Assembly: GCA_003265975.1 (NCBI GenBank)
Contig: QFBU01000007.1
Coordinates: 1-35,453, forward strand
Direction of reading: 5' to 3'
Source: Candidatus Marinamargulisbacteria bacterium SCGC AAA071-K20
Lineage (GTDB): Bacteria; Margulisbacteria; Marinamargulisbacteria; GCA-2716485; AAA071-K20
DNA: 35,453 nt
Made by a program: the position numbers and the translations under genes. The notes beneath the pieces were generated by a model that did no database searches, was not told the origin of the DNA, and saw only the letters and a program-made list of their open reading frames with translations. Position 1 is the stretch's first letter. The number at the start of each line of letters is the position of its first letter. Below, piece after piece: positions 1 through 8,143 of this stretch.

Positions 1-2098
1 CTCTTCTATATTGAGGCCGAAAGAAGCCCTTATTTTGTGTATATAGGTATGTATAGTAAGGGTCTGTAAAAATATCAACCGTTCCATGTGATTTTTGAGT
101 TAAAAAGTTTAAAAACTTTGTTTCATCTACAACTAAGGCGTTTGATAAATTTCCATTAAAGAACCAAGACAGGGTATTCCCCTTATTTAAGTTATTGTCA
201 GCCGGTCTGCCAGTAACTATCTCATGTACTAGCCTTGTAAATTCAGTTTTGTTTCTAATAATATGCGGAGCTAGTCTTTCTAAAACAACTTGTTGATCTT
301 GACTAATTAAAGTTGCTTGATCAATTTTATTGAGCAATAAGCGCAAATGCTCAGGAGATTTGATAACATGGATAAGCTCAATACCCATTTTATCTTGCTC
401 TTTCACACTGAGTACACTATCTCCAAAAAGATGTCTTAGTTTATTAATTATTGTATTAAGGTCTGCGCGAATTGTTCTTTTTGCGGGGTCATTAGTGCCA
501 AATTTATTTAAGTAGATTTCTAGAGTTGTGTCTGATTTCGCTCTTTCTCTATCTAGTTTTTTTCTAAGAGACTCAATTTCAGCTTTAATTGAGTGACTTG
601 GTGTTAAAGCACTAGTTACTTTTTGAGTTTCACGCCTGTGCCTCACTTGAAAACCGACATAAGCACGATTAGATTTCTTTGTGTCGTTACGATTGTATAC
701 TCTAGCACTGACTCCAGAAACAACTGCAGATCCACCCAATATTAGAGGTACAAGATCAATTGTTGAATCTGAAGCTGCCGCTCCTTGATTTTGTGTTGTA
801 GGGATAGTGTCTGTTCCATTGGTGGTGGAGTTAGAGTCTGTTCCATTGGTGGTGGAGTTACCTGTATTTGGAGGCGTGATTATGGGTGTATCGTCGAAAC
901 ATGCCCCGGTAGGCGCAAATTGAGGCCCCCATCCATCGGCCTCGTTCGACTGAAAATGAGCGAGTAGCTTATCGTGAAGACTTGAAGGTAAACTCAGCAA
1001 ACCGTTTGTTAGCAATTGAGTTTTTTCTTGTGGCGTTGTTATTCCTAATTTAGAAACCGCTTCAAGAAACATTTCTTTAAATGCCTCAACCTCACCTTCT
1101 TGAGCAAAAGACAGGGATTCTAAAGAAATCTCTCCTATAAAGTTCTCTCCATTGATGACTACCTCAGTTAGTTTTGTTTGGTAATTACCTTGTAAGGTAT
1201 CTTGGTCAATTGTAGTTGGAGTAGCTGCTTCGCATTGTTGATTTGTGTTATGAGCATTTATAAAAATATTTTCCTCAACTAACCGTCGTCTGACAGTTGC
1301 TTGAATAGGTAGCATATCTGCGCCTAGGTGTATTCCTTCTGATAGTGCTGAGAGTCCAGCGGTTACGAGTGGAGGGCTTATTTTTAATAGACTGCCTAAT
1401 TGACTTCCAACGGCAATTTGACCTAATTTATAAGCGCCCCAAGCGATGTTACTGCCCCAAGTTCCGAGCGAAGAGACCGACGCCTCTATACTTTGAAAAG
1501 CCATGGAAAAATAGCTTCCTTTAAAAACCTCTTTTGCTGCATTATTAATAGATGATTCTAATTCTGGGCTTACTGCCAATGCTGATCCTCTACCTACGAC
1601 GCAACCTAAGTTTCCAAAAAAACCTGACCAAAACTTGTCGTCTGTAAATTGTTTTGCAGTGAATTCAAATAGGGCTCTTGGGACTACACTTATTAACGAT
1701 TTTGCAAATGAAGCGGAGGGCGCAAAGATAGCTGGGATAAGTTCGGCCCATTGCAACAAACTTGAGTCGGTTACGGTTCTAAGATGTGCCTCTGCATTGA
1801 ATTCATTAGGATAATAAGAGTCTAGCATTCTTGCTGGAAGGATCGACAGTAGTCTCCCTGCTGGCCTCAGTGCTAATGCTGTCGCTGTAGCTAAGGGTAC
1901 AATGCCACCAGTTTGAGAGGCCAAATAACAAGCGGTTAAAGACAGAGCTGCTTCTGTTATTTGCATAGCGTCATTGGAATATGCGGCTATTTGTTTAGCC
2001 CCAGACGTGTTTTTTGTAACTAGATCAGCGTCTCTCTGTTGCAGATGAGCTTTAAATATATCTGGAGAATGGACATGATTTTTTAAATTACTTAGCAT
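1..2098 (-). CDS. Giant unrecognised protein A (partial, C-terminus beyond left edge)
   Basis: An uninterrupted minus-strand frame starts at ATG 2098 and is still open at base 1, giving about 699 residues with no stop in the window. I recognise no family and see no signal peptide. Residues about 45-90 are hydrophobic. A second hydrophobic segment (LVPLILGGSAVVSGV) follows a Thr/Asn/Gly linker and precedes a basic patch and a charged, probably coiled stretch (IKAEIESLRKKLDRERAK). It is paralogous to the 1181-residue protein immediately upstream: TGGIVPLATATALALRPA here matches SGGLLPIAAATVLSARPL there, and both carry a PRAL motif, a KFW...F...GR motif, and a related C-terminal block (VDETKFLNFL versus LDPYKLLLFL). 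The start lies 7 bases after the upstream stop with no clear Shine-Dalgarno, suggesting co-transcription and translational coupling. Function unknown; a large structural or surface-associated protein is a guess. Confidence 0.8.
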   Translation of the reverse strand, partial: MLSNLKNHVHSPDIFKAHLQQRDADLVTKNTSGAKQIAAYSNDAMQITEAALSLTACYLASQTGGIVPLATATALALRPAGRLLSILPARMLDSYYPNEFNAEAHLRTVTDSSLLQWAELIPAIFAPSASFAKSLISVVPRALFEFTAKQFTDDKFWSGFFGNLGCVVGRGSALAVSPELESSINNAAKEVFKGSYFSMAFQSIEASVSSLGTWGSNIAWGAYKLGQIAVGSQLGSLLKISPPLVTAGLSALSEGIHLGADMLPIQATVRRRLVEENIFINAHNTNQQCEAATPTTIDQDTLQGNYQTKLTEVVINGENFIGEISLESLSFAQEGEVEAFKEMFLEAVSKLGITTPQEKTQLLTNGLLSLPSSLHDKLLAHFQSNEADGWGPQFAPTGACFDDTPIITPPNTGNSTTNGTDSNSTTNGTDTIPTTQNQGAAASDSTIDLVPLILGGSAVVSGVSARVYNRNDTKKSNRAYVGFQVRHRRETQKVTSALTPSHSIKAEIESLRKKLDRERAKSDTTLEIYLNKFGTNDPAKRTIRADLNTIINKLRHLFGDSVLSVKEQDKMGIELIHVIKSPEHLRLLLNKIDQATLISQDQQVVLERLAPHIIRNKTEFTRLVHEIVTGRPADNNLNKGNTLSWFFNGNLSNALVVDETKFLNFLTQKSHGTVDIFTDPYYTYLYTQNKGFFRPQYRR
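809..860 (-). repeat. Two-copy 27-bp in-frame tandem repeat
   Basis: A 25-base sequence at 809-833 recurs exactly at 836-860, a period of 27 bases. On the minus strand it encodes NSTTNGTDS twice, a Thr/Asn/Gly linker just before the internal hydrophobic segment of giant protein A. The period is a multiple of three, so copy-number change would alter linker length without shifting frame. Confidence 0.9.
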
Positions 2099-2105
2099 AT
2101 TGTTT

Positions 2106-5100
2106 TTATACTCTGTCTATAAATAGAGGCTTATCTCTGCCTATTATTAAAGGAGGATGCTCAACAGCATTAGGTGTCAATCCACACAGTTCTCTGACCT
2201 CATCTACTATTCGTTCTTTTTGACGTAACGTAAACACTGTAAAGGCTTGATTTAGAGCTTTATAAGTAGCTAGCATGTCACTACGTTTATATCCAAATCT
2301 TTCTGTAGGATCGGCAAGCGCTCTCGCTCCATATACTGATTTCCCCATAGGTCTCACTCTAATATCACAGTGACTTAAAAATAATGGACCTCTCTCTTCT
2401 AACCTACCTATAGGATTTACTATTCTATCTGTTATAGCACCACCTAATTCTGCTAGCGCTTCGAGTACTTTATCTTCACCTACTGCGGGTAAATCTGGTC
2501 TAAATATTTGCTTATTTTGGTCACTATCACCCTCGTAATCGTTACAATACCACCCTCTTTTCGTCTCTCTAATATGATGAGTATCAAACCCATGCATTAG
2601 ATCAACAACATCTTGATAAGTTATGTCAGCAGTGCCTCCTTTTAGGAAAAGGAGAAGTTTATAAGGGTCAAGCCTCACTAATTCAGAATCATCCTTACTC
2701 TTCCCACAAATAACATTTGTAGAATTAAATTCGTGCCCACGATCGACGGAATCTGAATGGAAGAATTCTTTAAGAAAGTCTATTTTATCTTTGTCGAAGG
2801 ATTTAGCCACTACCATCTTTGGAATACTTCTTACTTTATTTGATAAGTCGTTGAGACGGGAATTTAAAATTGTGTCAAGTAGGTTAATCTTATTTTCTAC
2901 AATGAGTTTAAATAAATTTAACTTAAGCGCTTCTTGTTCGCTTTTATTGTTTAAACTCACGCCTGATTTCGAATTTGATTCAAATGAGTCTGAAAGTGCC
3001 CTTGCCATATCACTAATGTTTTTTATACATCTCTCGAGTTCAGGGCCGTCTGTAAGAAAAGCTCTATTATCAGCGGTTGCTATGTATTTTCTTAATATGC
3101 TTCTAAATTCGTCACCTTTAACGTATCCATTTAGTTCGTTAGCACCTTCATAATCAAGCTCTTTAATTTTATTAACATGAAAAGTAACTCTGTCTTCTTC
3201 AGTAACAGGAAGACCGGCTCCTTCTTTGACCATCAAAATCTTTAACGCCGTTCGTTCTGCAGGTAAACTATCTCTAAGTCCAGATGTGAGACCTTTTTTA
3301 TGCTCTTTATCATCTTTAAGTTCACTAGAAATTCTTTGACGTGTTTCCATTTCTGTTTGACGTGTACTTAATTCTTTAATTCCAAAAATCATCTCAGCTG
3401 CGACGGCTAAAGCACCTGCTCCAGCTGCCCATTTTGACATAGACGCAACCGTACTTACTTCGTCTTTGACTGTGTTAAACTCTGGTTTTGTTGTGGCGTC
3501 AAGTATACAGGTCGCTGCTTGAGGCGTGCCTACGGTATGATCTTCATTACAGCTATTTATTTGGGCTGAACTTACTCCAGTTGTCCCCGCCGCCTGCAGA
3601 CGTCTTCCTCCTGGGCTAGTGGCTGCGCTTGCGGATGAATTATGAACATTTACGAACGGTACATGCTGTTCAGAAATAACATCTGTTGTTACGTCTACTT
3701 TGTCTTTTACAGCTAAAGTGCCTAGACCTGTTACGCTTCCAGCAGCTACCGTATTTTGACCAGCTAAACTGCCAGCGTCTGTTACATCTGCAAGGGTAAT
3801 AGCATCTTTTGTAGCTAATCCACCTAGACCTGTTACGCTTCCAGCAGCTACCGCATTTTGACCAGCTAAACTGCCAGCGTCTGTTACCTTTGCAAGTGTA
3901 ATATCATCTTGTGTAGCTAATTCACCTAGACCTGATATTTGGGTAGACGGTAAGCTTCGGTTATCTACTAATTGTGTGAGTCTATTTGTTTCTGCAGTAA
4001 AAGCAGCAGGAGTTGATAAACTTGTTAAGTCAACGGCACAGGTTACTCCGTCTGGAAACACATTTTCACACCTGTGTTTTGCAAGAGTAGCCTCAGAAAT
4101 CACCTGATTAGTCGCTAACATTGTCTGTCCAAGTGCCTCGTAGTCAGGTGTTGGTCCAGGATTGATGGTACAAGCAGGGTTGGTGTCCCCTACTGTTTGT
4201 TTACACTCATCCACTCTAAGATTATAAAAAATTTCTTCTAAAGTTAGCCCGTCTGATGGCGTTCCGCCACCACCCGACCCGCTGCCACCAGATTCGTCGG
4301 TACATGCATCGAGGCCATTAATATAAACACTAGTTAAACTACTATCGATCTCGGTAGTTACATTAATTATCATTTGTAAAATCTGGTCGTTTGTATAACT
4401 TCCATTGCTGATTGTATCGGTCAAAGCCGTTTGCAAAAAAGTAGCGGCTTGATATCTTGAGAAAGATACAGTAGCCAAAGTTTTTGAACCAGGGATACCA
4501 GAGATTGGGTTACCGGCTCTTATACGATCAATTAAAGCTGATTTACCACTATCTGTTAATCCGTCGCTGACAGTACAACCCACATTAGTTGGGGTAGCAT
4601 CGGCGCCATCAAAAGGAGTTGAGAGTATTCGCCTTTTTGAGTGTTGAGTTCCTATTGAAAAAGGATTATTAGCATCGGTTACTTTGGTGTATGGAGTTAA
4701 GCCAACGTTGGCTACTGCCATAAGTGCACTACTTGTAGACGGTGTAACATAACTACAAGGAATAGCCTTTGCAATGACTAAGCTAGCGGCACTTGCAAGT
4801 GCACTAACACCAAATTTGCCTACATCCCCTAACTTGTTATAAGCGTCGTAAATACCACCATATACTCTTTTTCCACCTGAGTTTAAACATAAAGAACGAG
4901 CGCCATCTCTTAAGCTTCGCTCGAGGTTATATAAGGTAGTTTTGTCATAATTCTCTAAATATAGTAATCCGGTTCTACCTGTAAGGCCGCCCATAGACGA
5001 GCCAAAACTTTCCCAGAACTTGCTGTCTTTATCGTATTCTTCTCTTGAATTTTTAGTTGAAGATGAAGATGAAGATGAAGATGCAGATCCTCCTTCTTCG

Positions 5101-5651
5101 ATATCACCAGATAGTTCTTCTTCAGGCACAGTAGCAAAAAACCAATGTCCAAATTTACCAGCGGCACTACCTAATGCTCTAGGTAATATAGTGATAGCAC
5201 CTTTTACTAGCCCAGGCATTCCTAAAAAGAAAGACGACGATTCAACGAGTTGAAGTAATGGGGTATTTGCTAAAGCTCGATATTCAGCATCTTTTCCGGT
5301 GATAAAACCTAATGTGTTTAATAGTGGCCGTGCAGAAAGAACGGTAGCCGCGGCAATTGGGAGTAGTCCTCCTGAAGAAATGGCGCCACCGACAAGTGCA
5401 AGTTGAAGTACGGTTTGAACAAAGTCAGCTTGGTCTTTAGTATATGCAGCCATGCCTTTAATACCACCTTGCTCAATTATCTCTATTTGTATATCTATAA
5501 GCCTTTGTTCCATATCGATTTCGGTGTCATTTGGTGTTGCTCTTAAGTTTGATTGAACAAACTCGCCCCATCTTACTCTTGGCTTATCCTCTTCACTTTT
5601 TCGTAGAGGTAGTTGTTCTCCCTGTTGTATTTCTAATGGTGGTACTTGCAT
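2106..5651 (-). CDS. Giant unrecognised protein B (1181 aa), paralogue of protein A
   Basis: Complete 1181-residue ORF with ATG at 5651 and an AGGAGA Shine-Dalgarno at 5661-5666. The N-terminus is hydrophilic with no Sec signal. Residues about 77-117 are hydrophobic (LALVGGAISSGGLLPIAAAT). Then come a poly-Ser run near 191-198, a Gly/Ser linker near residue 460 flanked by cysteines, two full 34-residue repeats of the GLGGLATKD...AGSLAGQN type seen in phage tail fibres, a second hydrophobic segment (WAAGAGALAVAAEMIFGI), a charged helical region rich in Glu/Lys/Arg, and a mixed alpha/beta C-terminal part of about 400 residues. No catalytic motif is recognised. It is paralogous with the following partial gene at both ends, and the two probably form one transcription unit. 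Function unknown. Two membrane-like segments and no signal peptide leave its location open. Confidence 0.85.
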   Translation of the reverse strand: MQVPPLEIQQGEQLPLRKSEEDKPRVRWGEFVQSNLRATPNDTEIDMEQRLIDIQIEIIEQGGIKGMAAYTKDQADFVQTVLQLALVGGAISSGGLLPIAAATVLSARPLLNTLGFITGKDAEYRALANTPLLQLVESSSFFLGMPGLVKGAITILPRALGSAAGKFGHWFFATVPEEELSGDIEEGGSASSSSSSSSTKNSREEYDKDSKFWESFGSSMGGLTGRTGLLYLENYDKTTLYNLERSLRDGARSLCLNSGGKRVYGGIYDAYNKLGDVGKFGVSALASAASLVIAKAIPCSYVTPSTSSALMAVANVGLTPYTKVTDANNPFSIGTQHSKRRILSTPFDGADATPTNVGCTVSDGLTDSGKSALIDRIRAGNPISGIPGSKTLATVSFSRYQAATFLQTALTDTISNGSYTNDQILQMIINVTTEIDSSLTSVYINGLDACTDESGGSGSGGGGTPSDGLTLEEIFYNLRVDECKQTVGDTNPACTINPGPTPDYEALGQTMLATNQVISEATLAKHRCENVFPDGVTCAVDLTSLSTPAAFTAETNRLTQLVDNRSLPSTQISGLGELATQDDITLAKVTDAGSLAGQNAVAAGSVTGLGGLATKDAITLADVTDAGSLAGQNTVAAGSVTGLGTLAVKDKVDVTTDVISEQHVPFVNVHNSSASAATSPGGRRLQAAGTTGVSSAQINSCNEDHTVGTPQAATCILDATTKPEFNTVKDEVSTVASMSKWAAGAGALAVAAEMIFGIKELSTRQTEMETRQRISSELKDDKEHKKGLTSGLRDSLPAERTALKILMVKEGAGLPVTEEDRVTFHVNKIKELDYEGANELNGYVKGDEFRSILRKYIATADNRAFLTDGPELERCIKNISDMARALSDSFESNSKSGVSLNNKSEQEALKLNLFKLIVENKINLLDTILNSRLNDLSNKVRSIPKMVVAKSFDKDKIDFLKEFFHSDSVDRGHEFNSTNVICGKSKDDSELVRLDPYKLLLFLKGGTADITYQDVVDLMHGFDTHHIRETKRGWYCNDYEGDSDQNKQIFRPDLPAVGEDKVLEALAELGGAITDRIVNPIGRLEERGPLFLSHCDIRVRPMGKSVYGARALADPTERFGYKRSDMLATYKALNQAFTVFTLRQKERIVDEVRELCGLTPNAVEHPPLIIGRDKPLFIDRV
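3690..3932 (-). repeat. 34-residue (102-bp) tail-fibre-like tandem repeat in protein B
   Basis: Minus-strand units at 3831-3932 and 3729-3830 encode two near-identical 34-residue repeats (GLG-x-LAT-x-D ... VTDAGSLAGQN-x-VAAGSVT), and a decayed third unit follows below 3729. A stretch of about 30 bases beginning CCTAGACCTG at 3721 recurs almost exactly at 3823 and partly at 3925, confirming a period of 102. The consensus resembles spacer repeats of phage tail fibres and bacterial fibre proteins. Confidence 0.85.
5059..5088. repeat. Hexanucleotide GAAGAT microsatellite coding for poly-Ser
   Basis: Four perfect GAAGAT units (5059-5082) and one degenerate unit (GCAGAT) lie in protein B. Read on the minus strand as TCTTCA codons they give most of the eight-serine run. 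Six-base units cannot shift frame, so this is a length-variable linker rather than a phase switch. Confidence 0.8.
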
Positions 5652-5955
5652 GCGTTTTTATCTCCTAGATTCACTAAATAAATTATAATATTTCTCCACC
5701 CCTGGAATTGTCCTATTGAAGTTATCGGTAATTTTATCGATCTGTTTCATTGAAAAATCTTAATATGTTCAAAACTAGTTTTATCACGCATTCCATATTA
5801 AAATGCTCTGGTTATGATTAATGCGTTCATATTCGGTACCTCAGGGTTAATTTATTAAACTATTTTTTATTATTTAAGCTTTAATTTTTTATATTGAAAT
5901 TTTCAGAAAAATTATCCGATAACTATAAGAGTCAATAATTGCTTAAAGGATACAA
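5652..5955. promoter_or_regulatory. Divergent intergenic region with candidate promoters
   Basis: A 304-base gap without a gene separates the giant-protein operon (minus) from the fibre operon (plus). On the plus strand TTGAAA at 5894-5899 and GATAAC at 5918-5923 are 18 bases apart and form a modest sigma-70-like candidate for the fibre operon; an AAAGGA Shine-Dalgarno precedes ATG 5956. On the minus strand a TATAAT lies at 5682-5687 upstream of the AGGAGA site, without a convincing -35. No ORF, tRNA or strong hairpin is seen in the rest. Confidence 0.35.
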
Positions 5956-6510
5956 ATGAATCATTTATTTAAATTAATTTGCACCTTACTATGTGTATTT
6001 ATATTATTTTCAACTCCAGCAAAAGCCGCTCTTGTTGTGAATGCACATAATAACTTCATCAATTTTGTAGATCCAAATCCTGGAGCTGCAACTAATGCGT
6101 TGGTAATTATTAGATATCAATGGGGAGGTATTTCAATACCTGGAGACCCTGGAAGTTCCGTTGATAATTTACTTAGCTTTGATTTGACTCCAGAAATGAC
6201 ATTCCCACCATTGTTTTATCCGAGTCCTTTTCGATTAACTGATGGGACTACGCTTGGTTATCAGTTAAACCAAGCATTGGACATGGAATTAAGAATATAC
6301 GATATGAGAGGTAACGAAATTTTTAGAAAGTTTTTTGCTTCTGCTACAGACCAAGGTGGTCGAACTGGATACAATTATATTCCGTTTAATCAGCCTACTG
6401 AAGTTTTTAATAATAATTTGCCAGAAAATATGCCTTCTGGAGTTTATTTCTATATTCTGTTGAACGACGGAAAAGTATTAGGGAAAGGAAAGTTTGCGCT
6501 TTTACCATGA
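5956..6510 (+). CDS. Short exported protein with FlgD-Ig-like / T9SS-type C-terminal domain
   Basis: 184 residues. Residues 1-24 are a clear Sec signal peptide (hydrophobic core CTLLCVFILF, then AKA before the cut). After about 65 residues comes a module with the FlgD-Ig / type IX sorting-domain pattern: YPSPFRLTDGTTLGY (compare the YPNPFNP family signature), then LRIYDMRGNEI, then SGVYFYILLNDGKVLGKGKF at the very end. In the family this Ig-like fold is a C-terminal sorting or anchoring domain of secreted proteins, or the FlgD hook-cap Ig domain. Here it makes up nearly the whole mature protein. It overlaps the next gene by ATGA, a PorV-like barrel, which suggests a joint role in secretion or surface assembly. 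An AAAGGA Shine-Dalgarno supports the start. Confidence 0.75.
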   Translation: MNHLFKLICTLLCVFILFSTPAKAALVVNAHNNFINFVDPNPGAATNALVIIRYQWGGISIPGDPGSSVDNLLSFDLTPEMTFPPLFYPSPFRLTDGTTLGYQLNQALDMELRIYDMRGNEIFRKFFASATDQGGRTGYNYIPFNQPTEVFNNNLPENMPSGVYFYILLNDGKVLGKGKFALLP

Positions 6511-7427
6511 TTAATAAGATTTTAATTATTTTTGTAATGTTGTCTACGTTAGCTTGGGGCGCTGCGTATAGAGACTATAATATACAAACAGACTATGGCA
6601 TTTCTGCACGGTCAATTGCTCTTGGTAGCGTTGAAGGATTTTCTGAGTCTGCAACGAGCATTTTTGAAAACCCTGCTGGGCTATATAGAGTAAAAAACTA
6701 TTCTTTTTCTGCTTTTAAGTCTGCCATTATGGACTATCAAGTTTTTTACAACTCGGTTGCTTTTGCAGGAAACACTCCCTTTGGAAAGGTAGGCATTGGA
6801 TTTTATGAAGCCGCAAGTTTTGCAATCCCTGAAACTGGGCTAGACACTACAGGCGTTGTCGATAAACACTATATTAAGGATACTTTTGACTATAAGAGCT
6901 CTATTTATAAGTTAAGTTATCAAGGCAATTTAAAGCCTAATCTCTATTTTGGAACTAGTTTCACTCTATATTCTCAACGCTATTTTGACGTAAACGGTAG
7001 AGGCAGTAATTTTGACGCAGGGTTAATCTTAAAACGAGATAAATACGAAGTGTCTGGTTTAATTAGAAACCTGTTCCCAAACAGTAAGGTAAAATATACT
7101 AACTACGAACCTGAGAATCTACCTACCCACTTCGTTGTGTCTCTAAAGAAGCCTTTTTGGCAGTTTGAAACTTTTTCACAAATTAAAAAAGTAAGACTTC
7201 ATTATTTACCGTCACTAGGGGTTAAAATCGCCCCAAAAAGGATGAGTTACATTCACTTTATGACTGGTTTTAAAGAACAATTAGATGTAACCTATGGTCG
7301 GAATAAAAAATGGACATTTGGAATTGGCCTAGACTTATTTGATATTCATTTCCACTATGCTTATGAGCGCAGTGACTACATTTTACAAGACAGTAAGAAT
7401 TATTTCTCGATGCACTATAACTTTTGA
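6507..7427 (+). CDS. PorV/PorQ-like outer-membrane beta-barrel protein
   Basis: 306 residues with a signal peptide (MINKILIIFVMLSTLAWGA). The mature N-terminus carries the PorV/PorQ hallmark: ARSIALGSVEGF followed by FENPAGLYR, where a conserved Asn-Pro-Ala-Gly sits in the first strands. Alternating aromatic/polar strands continue to the end, and the last residues (FSMHYNF) finish with a C-terminal Phe typical of barrel proteins. Family members are outer-membrane barrels of about 300-400 residues; PorV shuttles type IX substrates to the attachment machinery, while others are uncharacterised. It overlaps the FlgD-Ig-like gene upstream (ATGA) and ends just before the Shine-Dalgarno of the fibre gene, so the three are surely co-expressed. 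Family assignment is good; the specific role is inferred from context. Confidence 0.75.
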   Translation: MINKILIIFVMLSTLAWGAAYRDYNIQTDYGISARSIALGSVEGFSESATSIFENPAGLYRVKNYSFSAFKSAIMDYQVFYNSVAFAGNTPFGKVGIGFYEAASFAIPETGLDTTGVVDKHYIKDTFDYKSSIYKLSYQGNLKPNLYFGTSFTLYSQRYFDVNGRGSNFDAGLILKRDKYEVSGLIRNLFPNSKVKYTNYEPENLPTHFVVSLKKPFWQFETFSQIKKVRLHYLPSLGVKIAPKRMSYIHFMTGFKEQLDVTYGRNKKWTFGIGLDLFDIHFHYAYERSDYILQDSKNYFSMHYNF

Positions 7428-7431
7428 ACCT

Positions 7432-7438
7432 AGGAGGG
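7432..7438 (+). promoter_or_regulatory. Ribosome binding site fixing the fibre-gene start
   Basis: A perfect AGGAGGG at 7432-7438 sits six bases before ATG 7445. It shows that the longer frame from TTG 7424 is not the real start, because that codon lies upstream of the site. The site begins just after the stop of the barrel gene. Confidence 0.85.
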
Positions 7439-7444
7439 TTGACC

Positions 7445-8143
7445 ATGAATAAAGTAAAGAAATTTTTAATAGGACTAATTTTAATGACACTGAGTTGTTA
7501 TACGTTGGTTTATTCTGTAGAAGTCCCAATAGTAAGAATTGAAGCAAATGTGAGTCAAACTGGAGTACTTGCCAATGGAGTTCAAGAAGTGACATTAACC
7601 TTATATAAAGGTGGGCTTGAAGCCTCGAATGTTGTTTGGACTGAAACTCACCCTACTGTTAATTTTACCGATGGTACTTTTGGGGTTGATCTTGGAGCGG
7701 ATGTACAATTTGATCCAGAGTATTTTAATGACCCGGAAATATATTTTAAATTAAGTATTAATGAAGACGAAACTCTTATTACTGTGAACGCGGTTCCAAA
7801 ATCTATTTTTTCTGACGAAGCTGGATTAGTTGAATGGACAAATGTAGCGAATATTCCAGAAAGCCTTTTTCAAGAAAGCACCGTTTTTACAATTGATGCA
7901 GTTAATGGATACTTTGGGATAGGAACACCTACTCCAGATGCTACATTACATGTTAGTGGTGACGTTAAAATTGAAAACTTAGCGACTAGTACACTTTCTA
8001 ACCATACACTACTAAGTTCTGAAGGTGGATTACTTAAAGCTCTAGACGTGTCTGGACAAGCTGAACGAGGCTTAAGAGTAAACAGTGATGCTAGTGGATT
8101 TGAGTTTTATCAAATTTCTGACTCTCAGGGTCTTCTTCATTAA
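7445..8143 (+). CDS. Exported fibre protein, N-terminal part (frameshifted)
   Basis: 232 residues from ATG 7445, chosen over TTG 7424 because of the AGGAGG at 7432. A signal peptide (MNKVKKFLIGLILMTL...VYS) is followed by a beta-rich N-terminal domain with LTLYKGG, VVWTETH and FTDGTFGVDLGA. This pattern is common at the start of long exported fibre proteins, where an LY-x-GG is followed by W-x-E and a GxFxVxLG motif. The segment FGIGTPTPDATLHVSGDVKI, also typical of fibre shafts, follows. The frame ends at TAA 8141 inside SDSQG, yet the adjoining frame continues the same kind of sequence (SSSLSSSENLIFTSDSD). One extra G in the GGG at 8128-8130 would join them, so this is the first fifth of a single protein of about 1260 residues. 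It is either a real frameshift or a sequence error. Confidence 0.75.
   Translation: MNKVKKFLIGLILMTLSCYTLVYSVEVPIVRIEANVSQTGVLANGVQEVTLTLYKGGLEASNVVWTETHPTVNFTDGTFGVDLGADVQFDPEYFNDPEIYFKLSINEDETLITVNAVPKSIFSDEAGLVEWTNVANIPESLFQESTVFTIDAVNGYFGIGTPTPDATLHVSGDVKIENLATSTLSNHTLLSSEGGLLKALDVSGQAERGLRVNSDASGFEFYQISDSQGLLH

Noticed and set aside
5059..5088. GAAGAT repeats as a phase-variation switch
   Set aside because: A six-base unit cannot change reading frame; only linker length could vary.
5020..5253. Plus-strand 77-codon frame rich in Asp/Glu
   Set aside because: Shadow of the poly-Ser and neighbouring codons of giant protein B; there is no start signal.
7424..7447. TTG 7424 as the fibre-gene start
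   Set aside because: It lies before the AGGAGG at 7432-7437, and ATG 7445 opens a proper signal peptide.
8122..8143. Programmed -1 ribosomal frameshifting in the fibre gene
   Set aside because: The overlap window has no X-XXY-YYZ slippery heptamer in the zero frame and I see no downstream pseudoknot. A missing base in the GGG run is simpler.
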